DNA of 64,000 bases, taken from assembly GCA_012845835.1 (NCBI GenBank), contig JABAKD010000030.1, forward strand, positions 15,887,710 to 15,951,709, read 5' to 3'. This document shows positions 10,225 to 21,125 of the stretch, one piece after another. This stretch comes from Undaria pinnatifida (Eukaryota; Sar; Phaeophyceae; Laminariales; Alariaceae). Position numbers and translations under genes: made by a program. Under the pieces are notes generated by a model that made no database searches, was not told the origin of the DNA, and was given only the letters and a program-made list of their open reading frames with translations. Numbering within the stretch: the stretch's first letter is position 1; the number at the start of each line of letters is the position of its first letter.

Positions 10225-11282
10225 TCCGCCCAGTTCGTTCAAACGCCCCACTTACAATCGAAATCGGCCAGAGTAATAAACACTTCCATCTAGGCAATTG
10301 ATACCACGTCATTATCTTTCTAGCGATCCATGACGTAGCTTTCATTCATCCCCCCATCCCCCCCTCCTCTCCCGACACCCCGTACGATCGCCTAGACCCA
10401 GCACCGCGCGTATAGCTAGCTCCTAGAAATATGATTAATACGAGCGATCGGAGGATCACACACAATGTTGCGAACATCAGTGTCGACCAAATCCTTGATT
10501 TTCATATTTTATGTGACCTAAACCTCTTGATAACCCTTCCCCCCCCCCCCCCCCCCCGCTTTTTTTTGTCTCTCGCTGTTCCTCTTGCCTAAACGCCCCA
10601 CCTACTATCTAAAAAACACTTCCACGCCCTGGATATCGCCTCGTTATCGTTTCAGAGCCGTCCATGCCGCTGCTGCAATTCCCACCCACCCCCGCCCCCA
10701 ACGCCCCCTCCTTCCCCACCACCCGCACCATCGCCTAGACCTAGCACCACGCGTATAGCAAACCCCTACATCTATGCGACCTAAAGTCATCCCTCCCCGC
10801 CCCCGCCCCCCGCCGGCACACGCCCCCCCCCTCCCCCACAAGAAATATTTATAGTTTCCACGCACAAATAAACCTGCCCCACCCGTCCCCTCCCCCCCCC
10901 TCCCCCCCTCACCCCCCTCCCCCCCTCCCGCCCCCCTTTTGATCAAAATCAGGCCCCCACGTCCTTAAAAACTCAGACATCCCCTCACCGTATATTCGAC
11001 TAACAGGATTCACTTGATAAACTGATGCATTTCCTTCCACAGCTGTCAGATTTTGTCCCCCTCAGAAACGTGTTTTATAGTTTCCGCGCACAGACTGACT
11101 TACATCACCCTGTTGACCCTGATAGCTACACTGTAGTTGCAAGGGGAGTCGCCGACCTATGTCCTTAATAAGGACACACAACCCGTAATACGCGCGATCG
11201 GAGTATCACACACAGCTTGCAAAGATGAGTTTCGACAAAAAACTCGATCTCACAGCTGGAGTGTATTTTAATTTCCATACAC
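10225..11282 (+). repeat. GRX dispersed repeat, copy b (short unit plus full unit)
   Basis: A short unit (about 10,225-10,447) is followed directly by a full unit (10,448-11,282). Both include the CCTAGACC(C/T)AGCACC and GCGTATAG blocks and lead into a GCGATCGGAG terminal block. The full unit ends in a second terminal block (ACAGCTTG, GATGAGTTTCGAC, CTGGAGTGTATTTTAA). Terminal blocks therefore occur as ~80-bp direct repeats flanking about 750 bp, with C-rich tracts between. Confidence 0.85.
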
Positions 11283-11296
11283 ATGTATATAAAACC

Positions 11297-12380
11297 GGTC
11301 GCCCCGGTGGCGTATCACAATATCCTCGAACCTGATAATATATGGCAGTTTCGTGAATTCACGTCCCCCCGAGTGCGTACTTGCATAAATTCGCAGAGAC
11401 TTGTTCTTGTAAAAATAATTACTTGCTGAAGCGCGAGAGCGTTAGTTGGCAACACTCGATGAAACATCGACGAGCAGTGGGATTGCTGAACCCTAACCGC
11501 GGCATACAAGCGAAAACCGGGGGGGATCAGGCCATTTCTTGTGCAGTCGGATTCCGCCACACGAAAACGGCCCTTTGCGACTGGACTTTTTTCGACTGGA
11601 TTATTTTGGTCCTTTTTCTTATCGTCAGTCGAGTCGATCTTGTATTTTACAGTTTTTGTGCTCTTTCTAGAGGAGGTTGGTGTGAGGAAGTACTGCTGTA
11701 CAGTAGGTGAAATCGATTGGCAGCTCTGTGCCTCGCGCTGTCCTGCGCGCAACGTCTCGACGAACCTTCGTCCCAGCGAGTTGGTGGCTTTGGGCTTAGC
11801 CGAAAGCCGATAAAGCTACGTTCATTCGTGAAGTTGCACTCAGCCGAGAGCCGATAAGGCTACAGCAGGCGCAGCCGTTGTTGGCAGCATGAGATCGAGA
11901 CCGCGCGCTGCTGCCGTCGTGTGTTACACGCTGCTGGTGAGCGGAACAAGGAATGCGCCACGCTGACTTGCTGCGAGAAGCAACAGTAGAGATAGCCAAG
12001 CCAGCGTCAGCGCCTTGTATGATTCTGCAGTATGGTACCTGGTATGGGTGTGTGGCCGTGTGGCCGTGTGGGTGTGTGTTTGGTGGTGGGATGGGCGATG
12101 CGATGGGTTCAAAAAACACGTGTAAAACTTTTTCGACTGAGTTTTCCGACTGACTGGAGGATCCAGTCGAAAAAGTCGAGTTTTTCGACTGGATCCGCCA
12201 GCCGGAATTCTCAGTCGGAAAAAGTTGAGTCGAAAAGGCCCTTTTTCGACTGCTTAAGAAAGAAAGCCCGAAAAAGGCCGTTTTCGACTGGCACATCCGA
12301 CTGCATAAGAAATGGCCTAAGGGACGACAACCGTGAAGACGGCTTGGCCGGAAGCTGGAAAGTAGAAGTACGAGGTATGT
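11297..12380 (+). mobile_element. tRNA-derived SINE copy B, split by a MITE
   Basis: The 5' part is 11,297-11,529 (GGTCGCCCCGGTGGCG head, then the SINE body) and the 3' part is 12,318-12,380 (GGGACGAC ... GCTGGAAAGTAGAAGTA). The two parts join in the same order as uninterrupted copy A once the 788-bp insert is removed. Box B is degenerate in this copy. Confidence 0.85.
11530..12317. mobile_element. Non-autonomous DNA transposon, PIF/Harbinger-like MITE
   Basis: Terminal inverted repeats of about 45 bp: the left end starts GGCCATTTCTTGTGCAGTCG and the right end is the reverse complement of a nearly identical sequence (GGCCATTTCTTATGCAGTCG). A second matching block, CGAAAACGGCC, lies further in on both sides. 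The flanks are TCA on the left and TAA on the right, consistent with a 3-bp target duplication typical of PIF/Harbinger. The ends contain about ten copies of TTTTTCGACTG or its complement. No transposase is seen, so it would depend on an element elsewhere. Superfamily assignment is by TIR start and target length only. Confidence 0.82.
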
Positions 12381-12398
12381 GATTTTTGTTTATTTTGT

Positions 12399-12616
12399 GT
12401 ATGAATTCGTAGGGACTTTATCTTGTTGTGCACAAATTGACTTGCGGAAAACACGAGAGCGTGAGGTAGCAATACTGGATGAAAAATCCACGCGAAGTGA
12501 GATTTGTGAACCCTATACGCAATAAAATTATAGGCGAGAACCGGGGGGAAGAAGCAACGAGACCTGTGACCACGGCTTTTCTAGAAGCTGGAAAGTAGAA
12601 GTCTTTGAAAACAAAA
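12399..12616 (+). mobile_element. tRNA-derived SINE, 5'-truncated copy C
   Basis: Body and tail only: ATTCGTAGGGACTT, CACAAATTGACTTGCGGAAA, GAGAACCGGGGGGAAGAAG and CTGGAAAGTAGAAGTC, then an A-rich end. It follows copy B directly, so the two SINEs are in tandem. Confidence 0.8.
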
Positions 12617-13334
12617 TACGTACCACTCCGTCTACGAAGAGCTGACGATGATAATCTAGGGGTATTAACTATTTTCCATCCAGTAGAAGACTAGACTATA
12701 TTTTTTTCGCATTGCTCTCGCCCTCCCTCCCAGGAGTAGGATCGATCCCAGATCCGGTGCCCATAGCGGGCCCTTCCTCCCCACTCCACGTGCCTTCGTC
12801 AATATATCGAAAATGATTCAGCATTCTCATTCCTCGTCGAAAAATCGCATCGAATTGTACCTACCCACGTTGCTAGGCGTTCTCATTAATCAGTAGTTAC
12901 AAGTAGTTGATTCTCTATAATACAAGGGCTCCACATGGGTATGGTAGGGCAGCATTTTGACTTATTCGATGCAGTATTCGATCGAGAGTAAAAACCGTTA
13001 CCACAGAAGTAACGCCAAGAGGTTGATATAGACTAACAGCAGGAGACTACTTAATACTTCTGTCGTTTCCTCCGTTTCTCCGTTTCTTTCGTGAATCCGA
13101 TTCTGGGCTTCATCATATACATATTGCTCGATCAGATAAATCCGAGTCCACGCAGACTGACCCTTTAGTCTGGCGACAAAGAGACGTTTCGAGTGCGTTT
13201 CATGACGTTTCGATTCAACCAAGCATTCAGGGCCAGCAGAGGGATGGCCAGATGTTTGCTGCATGTTTTCTACGTAGCATCTGACAGGCGCGCACTGAGC
13301 CAGCTTCTGCTACTAGATGCATGATAGCATAATA
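12617..13334. other. No gene recognised
   Basis: Unremarkable sequence. The open frame on the minus strand at 12,998-13,264 matches no family I know. Confidence 0.55.
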
Positions 13335-13425
13335 ATATTGTACGCGCGATCGGAGTATCACACACAGCTTGCAAAGATGAGTTTCGACAAAATCTTCGAT
13401 CTCACAGTAGCTGGAGAGATTATTT
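13335..13425 (+). repeat. GRX terminal-block fragment
   Basis: Contains only the ~80-bp terminal block (GCGCGATCGGAGTATCACAC, GATGAGTTTCGACAAAATCT, GATCTCACAG). Isolated terminal blocks like this suggest recombination or partial insertion. Confidence 0.75.
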
Positions 13426-13669
13426 TTTGTGTGTATAGTGATCGTGCAGACACTTGCTGGCCGTCTGCTAGGCATGAAACGCGGTGTCCCTGCCTTCGTC
13501 ATTCAATTCTTCGAATGCAATTAAAATAATGCTGCTACTTGTTGCTGTAGACCACTCTCGTCTGGTCGATGGAACATTTAGTAGTACGCGATAGCACTGA
13601 ACAAAGAATTTGGTAGTTGAGACTTTCCCCCGGCTCGATCGAGTATTGACGAAAATATAAATAACACGG

Positions 13670-14190
13670 ATATATGAACAGGATTGATACCTCCTCGCAC
13701 AGTGTGGAAATCCCCAAAATACCACCGACCGGCCGACCTCTAATTGACTGGGGTTGGCATATTCTAGAGCCAGCTCCATCCGGGGACGATAGAGTTCCAT
13801 CTCAGGTTCAGGGGTGATTCCATATATCGAAAAAATAGACAAACGGGGCGACAAAACCGAGCACTCTCGGGTCGACACCTCCCCCCACGGTGTGGAAACC
13901 CCAGTTCCATTGATTGGCTAGCTAGAATCGCTTATTGATTCGAGCTCCACCCTACCTAGTAGGAGAATGACTTAGGATCACCAACCGATGCAGGGAAGTT
14001 CCGTCGCACACGGGGGTGATAGGGCCCCATCTCCGGTTCAGAATACCTCTGAATATCTACATACAGCTACAGCAGCAACGCGGGAACTTTAACGGTGATC
14101 TTCAGGGTCGATATACCTCCCCGCACGGCGTGCCAACCCCGACTATATTAATTGGCTTGTTTCGGTTGACTGGGTAGTAGGCTTTGACCC
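13670..14190. repeat. Diverged tandem array, about three units of ~190-235 bp
   Basis: The phrase ACCTCCxCGCACxGTGTGG followed by CCCCA and a GATTGGCT-like word occurs at about 13,689, 13,877 and 14,113. A second phrase, CCATCTC(A/C)GGTTCAG, occurs at about 13,797 and 14,030. Spacing varies, so this is an old array, not a fresh duplication. Confidence 0.65.
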
Positions 14191-14314
14191 AATAGGCTTC
14201 TTGCCCTAGGGGGCAATTTGCAAGAAAACCCGCGAGAACATTATTATTAGCGAGCTTACGTTCTTGACGCAAAAAGCGAATGAAATCGCAGTTTTCAGCG
14301 ATTTTGTTCGGTGC

Positions 14315-15105
14315 CACAGATATATTCGACCAAATCTTCGATCTCACAGATGGAGTGTATTTTTATGTTATATGTGACCTAAACCTCTTCGAAACTCTTC
14401 CCCCCCTTTTTTTTCCCCGCTCCCTCTTGCTCAAACGCCCTAAATAACATCGAAATCTGCCAGAGTAATAAACACTTTCACGCACTTGATATTACCTCAT
14501 TATGTTTCTAGAGCCATCCATGCCTCTGCTTGCTGAAATTCACCCCCCCCCCCGCCCCCCCCCCCCCGCACAATCGCCTAGACCTAGCACCACGCGTATA
14601 GCAAACCCCTACATCTATGCGACCAAGCCTCCCCCCCCACCCACCACCCACCCCCTCGAACGCTCCGCCCTCGTCTCACTAGTTGTACGACTTACAGGTT
14701 GGATTTATAGTTTCCACGTACAGATTAAGCTGCCCCCCCCCTCCCCCTCCCCCCCTCCCCCCGCCCGCGCTCCCCCTCCATCAACCCAGGCCCCCACGTC
14801 CTTAAAAACTCAGACATCCCCTCGCCGATTAATTGACTTACAGGATTCACTTGATAAACTGATGCATTTCCTTGCACAGCTGTCAGATTGTGTCCCCCTC
14901 AAAAACAGGTTTTATAGTTTCCGCGTGCAGACTGACTAACATCACCCTGTTGACCCTGATAGCTACACTGTAGTTGCAAGGGGAGTCGCCGACCTATATC
15001 CTTAATGAGGACACACAACCCGCAATACGCGCGATCGGAGTAGCACACACAGCTTGCAAAGATGAGTTTCGACAAAATCTTCGATCTCACAGCTGGGGTT
15101 AATTT
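14315..15105 (+). repeat. GRX dispersed repeat, copy d
   Basis: Begins in the left terminal block (TTCGATCTCACAGATGGAGT), runs through the C-rich core and ends in the right terminal block (GATGAGTTTCGACAAAATCT, GATCTCACAGCTGG). Both blocks are direct repeats about 720 bp apart. Confidence 0.85.
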
Positions 15106-15369
15106 TTTTCATAGTAAACGACAAAGAGGTGAAGATTCGGGCACAGCAAGTATTCCATGGTTATTTCGACCGAGCGGGGTTTCTCGCATGCTTCTCGAAC
15201 ACGGCAATGCGAGCACAGTTCAATGAGTTATTTGCATGATAGGCCGCACAAAAAAAAGAAATGAATTGGGTTGGCGTGCTGACCAAGCACGATAAAATTG
15301 AGGATGAGAAACACTCGAACAGCAACAACAACGGCACCAACCCCATTGTAAAATATACTACCTGTAATA

Positions 15370-15600
15370 ATACGTGGTAAACGGTATTATAGTCGGTTGT
15401 TTAGTCGGGAGTAGTGGGGCATATGCACCAGTATGGACCTGCCACATCGTAGACTGACTCCCAATTTCACTTTTATATGTTTCTGGCGGAGGCATGAATT
15501 GCGTCAGCTGTGATATATGCGTATACCACCTTGGGTTGTTTGTGTTTTTCCCTAGGGTATTCCTCATCTCCAGAGTGACTGTAGCCTGTCCTGTGACCAC
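15370..15600 (+). mobile_element. RTE-like LINE fragment (distal 3' end)
   Basis: Matches 7,100-7,900 and 51,400-51,660: CACATCGTAGACTGACTCCC, TTTCACTTTTATATGTTTCT, GGCATGAATTGCGTCAGCTG and GGGTATTCCTCATCTCC, up to GTGACCACGG. It carries the uninterrupted site that the solo LTR at 7,392 entered in the other copy. Confidence 0.85.
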
Positions 15601-15601
15601 G

Positions 15602-15905
15602 GTTTGGAAATGATGCCAATTTTGTAAATCATCCAGGCGTTGCAGACATGAAGATAATCCGAAATATCCGAAATCCTCCACGACATGCGGTATTTTTTGC
15701 AACCTCTCGCTGCTTGTCTCGCTCGGCATCCATCCGCGTTCACGTCGATGTGCGGAACGGACACGGCAGGGCAAGGGGCGTTGGAGCCGCCCCCTGACTG
15801 AAGGCGGCGCTCGAACGAAGCTATATTCGACCGAGAATTCCAGTTCCGCGAATCGCATACTTCGACCGAGACAAAAAAAAAACACCTGACCACATCCCTG
15901 ACACC
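15602..15905 (-). repeat. Dispersed repeat of unknown family, copy 1
   Basis: Related to 16,966-17,300 along its length (TTGGAAATGATGCCAA, GCTTGTCTCGCTC, CGAGAATTCCAGTTCCG, ATCGCATACT). On the minus strand both copies keep a short similar reading frame (MRFAELEFSV here, MRFSELEFSV there), so an old coding fragment is possible. Family unknown. Confidence 0.65.
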
Positions 15906-16019
15906 ACAGAAGAAGGATTATATAGATATATATATATTTCCACAACAAATAAGACCAATGAATGGGCGCCTGCTTCCGGTTGACACAGGGTGATCTTGAA
16001 TTGGAATGCGTTACGACCC

Positions 16020-16110
16020 CTTTTTATTTCTTCTCCGTCTCTTCTAGTCTATTCGTTTTTCCAATAGACTCGCGTCTGACGTGCGTACGCGTAGTAGTGA
16101 TCGATGCCAC
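16020..16110 (+). mobile_element. LINE 3'-tail scrap
   Basis: A short polypyrimidine run is followed by CCAATAGACTCGCGTCTGAC and GTGCGTACGCGTAGTAGTGA, as in the other LINE 3' regions. Confidence 0.6.
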
Positions 16111-16965
16111 CAGATATTTGTGCAGAAAATCTCTACTGGTATTATTTATGATATTGCATCATCATCGGTTGATTCCTGGTGAACACGAGATGACATTTCC
16201 GAGAAGACCCCTACATTATATTATACGTCATAATTTCATTGGTGGCGCACACGATGTATTGACCAGCAACAATAACAGCAACAGTCAGTAGCCAGCGCGA
16301 TTCTTGCAACCACACAACAAAGCGTTCGAAACACTACTACCACCTTGATAATCACACCTACACCTACCTTTAGAAGTGGGTCGACGCTTCGTTTGTGGGG
16401 GTAAATATTCATGATGCAATAGAGTGGGATATTTAGTATGCGTTCCTAAACGATGCATGGTGGATCGTCGACCAATATATACGGAACGACTCTCTTTGGA
16501 GCGGCGATGGAAAAGACTGACAAAATATTGTTTCTCGTACTGCAATTTTCAAAAGCGACTCCGTTCGTTGTCTTTGTTTTTTGTTTTTTTGGTCTGGTCT
16601 CTGTTTTGATGTTGTGTTCTATTTCCCGGTACGCTAGCATCTCCCTTGCTTTATACCTTGATTATTTGCGAGTGTTGTTTGGTGTACTGTTGTGTCTGAC
16701 AGTCTGACCACATACTAATAAAGTTGTATCTCTCTAGGGTGAAGAATCAGCACGGACAATGAATGGGTGTAATAATGATGTTGGGTAGGGAACAGCCCCC
16801 CTCGAAGGAAACGAACGCTCGAACAAAGAAATGTATTTAGCCTTGAAATCCGATATGTATATCGAAAAGCAACGACACAGCAGTCAGTCGTACGATGTGC
16901 ACAATAGGCCAAGGCTTCATAGTGTAACCATGAAAAAAAGGTGGTGGGCACGAAATAAAGCCAAT
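16111..16965. other. No gene recognised
   Basis: The plus-strand frame at 16,453-16,707 is hydrophobic (T-rich) and unsupported. Nothing else is identifiable. Confidence 0.5.
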
Positions 16966-17300
16966 TTGGAAATGATGCCAACTTGAAAATAAATGTTTCC
17001 CAAATATGTGCTTTTGTAGTTCAAGCTAGCCCTGCACATATATGCCAAGATTCAAGAATAGCTCGGGCGTATGCAGATGAAAATTCAAAACTTTGCGCTT
17101 CTGCTTCTCGCTTGTCTCGCTCAGCCCACGTGCCTGATCCCGGTCACGTGTGGAACGGATACGGCAGGGCGTGGGGCGTTTGAGCCTCAACCCGAAGACG
17201 GCGTTCGAACGAAAGTATTTGACCGAGAATTCCAGTTCCGAGAATCGCATACTGAGGCCGAGATCGAAAAAACTCCTGACCGACCCCCCCAAAAAAATAA
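16966..17300 (-). repeat. Dispersed repeat of unknown family, copy 2
   Basis: Partner of 15,602-15,905; see that entry. It abuts GRX copy e on the right. Confidence 0.65.
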
Positions 17301-17324
17301 TGATCATGCATATATTGTCTTTCC

Positions 17325-18095
17325 CCACCACCCGCACCATCGCCTCCTAGACGTAGCACCACGCGTAGAGTAAACCCCTACATGTATGCGACCAAAAGCG
17401 CGCCCCTCCCCCCCCGCCCCCCCCCTTTCCCCCCCCCCTTTCCCCCCCCCCCTACCTCCCCAACCCCCACCCCCTCGAACACTCCGCCCTGTACTCATTG
17501 GTTGTACGACTCACAGGATATACATGATGTACTGGTGCATTCTTTCCAAAACCGTCACGTCCATCCCCTTAAAGGATGTAGAGTTTTCACGCACAGATTG
17601 AGCTGCCCCGCCCGTCACCCCCCCCCCCCCCCCCCCAACCGTCAGATTTATCCCCTTGAAGGATTTATAGTTTTCACGCACAAATTGAGCTGACCCACCC
17701 GTCCCGTCCCCCGCCCCCCCCCCCCACACCCGCTCTTTTTTTTGTCAAAACCAAGCCCCACGTCCTGACCAACTCCTCCCACCCCTCACCGGTTATTCGG
17801 CTCACAGGATTCACTTGATAAACTGATGCATTTCCTTCCGCAGCTGTCAGATTTGTCCGCCTCAGAAACAAACGGGTTTTATTGTTTCCGCGCACTGACT
17901 GACTAGCATCACTCTTTTGACCCTGATAGCTACACTGTAGTTGCAAGGGGAGTCGCTGTCCTATATCCATATTATAAGGACACACTACCCGTAATACGCA
18001 CGATCGGAGTATCACACACAGCTTGCAAAGATGAGTTTCGACAACATATTATTCGATCTCACAGCCTGCTGGTGGAGTGTACTTTTTTTAAATAA
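17325..18095 (+). repeat. GRX dispersed repeat, copy e (left end missing)
   Basis: Starts at the CACCACCCGCACCATCGCCT block and ends in the right terminal block near 18,000-18,090. The TTTTCACGCACA(A/G)ATTGAGCTG block occurs twice here (about 17,585 and 17,672), an internal duplication not seen in the other copies. Confidence 0.85.
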
Positions 18096-19246
18096 TATTA
18101 ATCATATGCATTTATTTTTGCAAATCAATTTGAAATCTCACCACGCACAGCGGAAATCGAACTCAAGGACCAACAACGCTGCTGGTAGCAGTATTCGAGG
18201 TAAACACTGGACAACCCGGGCGACCGACCGCTTCTATGTGGCTAAAAATACGAAAACAAATATATGTTGTTGTAAATTTTATGTCAATCGAAAATTTTAT
18301 TCGAACTGGAACGGCCAGTTGGCTTAGAAATATTTTTTCAAGCCACAGATCTGTCATAAACAGTGACAAGGAACAAAGTGTGCTACTGCCTGTCTATGAG
18401 CACACGTCTGTCTGCTAGTAGTACTGCGAATGGAATCGAGTTGGAGGTATGACCTCTTCTGCGTGTACGATTCCACGCATAGATTGAATAGGCTGTTTAC
18501 GTAATAATAGGTCGCCTCCTATACTGCTTATTATAAGGGCGGCACCACGATATGAAGCCCTTGTATTTATGTTGCGACATATTGCCGCGCACCTACCTGA
18601 TGTTCGTGTGTTCCCATTTTTAGATATCTCGCTCAGTGTTGTAGTGGGTGCAACAGTCAATAATAAGGGCCTTCAGGTCCCTTCAAAGTTTCCCTCAACA
18701 CTCTGTCAGCTACTATCTGTAAAAAAACGCGTTACCCAAAAAAGGGTGTACTAATTACGTTTTGACGCCATGTTACGGTACACCAAGAACCTGTCGGTTG
18801 ACTGCCGTCGTGCCGGGAAATGCTCATAACCGCTGGGTAAATCAGCATATATATATGAGTTTTTACCGTTAAAAAATGAGTTCTAACCGTTTTAACCCGT
18901 GCGAAACAACATCTGATACGCAGATCAACGTCAACCCCGACCACGTTGGACTTTATCAAGACACGACACAGTACGTCCCGGAAAAGCACGGAGAAACAAC
19001 GTACATACAACTGACAGAGCAATGCTGGGGTCGGAGCACCCACAATAATAATTGGGATTACCGCTATGAGACCATGTCGCACCCATCGATCTATTCAGCC
19101 AGCCACTGTGGCTATCTATACTCTGCTGTACGAGTATGTCGATAAGTATGAAAATGGGAAGTCTACTCTACTCGGATGAAGCCATGGAACTCTTCGACAA
19201 ATGGATCATCTTAGTTCGCACTGGACACTACTAGCTGCAGCAGCAA
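18096..19246. other. No gene recognised
   Basis: Low-similarity DNA with a few short frames on both strands (for example 18,876-19,145 plus, 18,732-19,082 minus) that match no known family. Confidence 0.5.
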
Positions 19247-19335
<89 letters not shown>

Positions 19336-19352
19336 CTAGTGGCAGTAGCAGC

Positions 19353-19440
<88 letters not shown>

Positions 19441-19523
19441 CTAGTGGCAGTAGCAGCAGTAGTAGTAGTAGTACCAGTAGCAGTAGCAGCAGTAGTAGTA
19501 GTAGTAGAAGTATAGTAGTAGTT

Positions 19524-19578
<55 letters not shown>

Positions 19579-19641
19579 CAGTAGCAGTAGTAGTAGCAGC
19601 AGTAGGAGTAGTCGTAGTAGTATAGTAGTAACAGCACTTGA
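19247..19641. repeat. (TAG)n microsatellite, ~395 bp
   Basis: Nearly uninterrupted TAG/AGT triplets with CAG interruptions in clusters (about 19,305-19,322, 19,341-19,353 and 19,445-19,460). The interrupted blocks look like copies of each other, which suggests unequal exchange inside the array. The long frames reported by translation (poly-Val, poly-Thr, poly-Leu) are artefacts. Confidence 0.97.
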
Positions 19642-20727
19642 AGCATGGTGCGTATCATGTCCTCCTGTCATATGTTGTGGATGAGAGCTACGAAACTGCG
19701 GTGATGCCTTGATGATCATATTAATTCACTCCGAATATGGTGGTAGTAGTTGTAGTCAATGTGATCACGGTTGTTATATTGCACATCAACTATTTGATGA
19801 GACAGCGGTGTCGTCGCACACCGTCACTATCTCTCTTGTGTACGTGTTTAGTCTACGTAACTTGCTATGTCGATAGTTGAGACAATACAGTTTTGGTAGT
19901 GTCTGGGAGCCCCCTGGCCATGTTGTTTGCCGACAGCTAGTACCAGTTCACTTGTACATGGGGCCACACAGGCACTGAACTTGGAATGTCAGAACAACTC
20001 TGCCTCAGTCTGTGGAAACGCTATTCAAGAAATAAACAATACACCGACAGAGCCTTCTTGATCCCTTTCCTTGTATTCCTATGGGTACAGGTTTATACCT
20101 AAGATGGGTGAATTAAAGTATCTAGTCTACATATTTTTATACGCCCCGCGCGTCGAGCCCCCTTGGCCACTCGTAGCGTAGTTGAACACTTGGTTGGACA
20201 CCCGTCTATTCAGGGTCCCTGGGACAACCTCTTTTAGCTCAGGCCGTTTGTTTTTGCGCACACATCGACAGACTTGCACTCGCACCAGATCCTTTGTGGT
20301 CGGTAGCTTAACCCAACGCCAGCAGCTTCGTGTTCACAACTAAACCGCAGCATTCAGCAACGACAAGGCGCCAACGAAAACATATGTCGGCTTAGAGCCA
20401 CTGCAAGCCCCTTGATGTGGGTATGTATTCCCGACTAAACAGCCATACGCGGCAAGACTTTCGCGGGGTGGGGTGGGGAATTCGCGCTGGAAAAGGAGGT
20501 TCTAGGCGGAGGCAATGTAATACTCGGATCTGCGCGTGATCGGCGACAGAGGCGGTAAATCAGGTTGAAGGCGGGTGTGAGGACAATCTGGCATGTGGCG
20601 GGCGAATTCGAAGTGACCATTGTCCAGTAATGAGCACGTCAACTGCGCCGATTCTATTACGACAGTCAGGCGCAACCATCCATGGAATGAAACAGGGGGT
20701 GCCGGCCGCCGTCAACAGCAACATGTA
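19642..20727. other. No gene recognised
   Basis: Nothing identifiable. Open frames are short and unsupported. Confidence 0.5.
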
Positions 20728-21125
20728 AATCAGTGGCACGGGACTGTGGAGAACACTGTCATGGAACACGGTAACTGTGCGATGAGCGCGCGCTCCATTT
20801 CGGGGGCAATAACCAACATCATGGGAGCTGGCGGGAAAGGTGCGATGAGCGCACGCTTCATCTCTCGCTCAATACCAGCAGAATGCTGGCTGGCGAAAAA
20901 GTGACGAAAACCGGTGGCACGGCACTGAACAAGACTGTGGAACACGGTACCGGTGCGTCGATGAGCGCGTGCCGGCAAGACCGATAGCGTACTGGCTGGC
21001 GACCAATGAGTTTTCTCGCAAGCCCGCATTATTTTGGTATTTGCGCGAGGTAAGGAGCGAGCTCTCGTTTAGGCACCGGTACCGTGCTCCACAGCCTTCT
21101 TCAGTGTCGTGCCACTAATCTTGGC
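20728..21125. repeat. Cluster of direct and inverted ~50-bp repeats
   Basis: The block GTGGCACGGxACTG ... GGAACACGGTA occurs at about 20,732-20,775 and 20,913-20,958, and in inverted form at about 21,072-21,110. GTGCGATGAGCGC(G/A)CGC occurs at 20,777 and 20,840, with a variant at 20,955. No gene can be assigned. Confidence 0.7.

Noticed and set aside
19201-19719. Poly-Val, poly-Thr/Tyr and poly-Leu frames
   Set aside because: By-products of the (TAG)n array.
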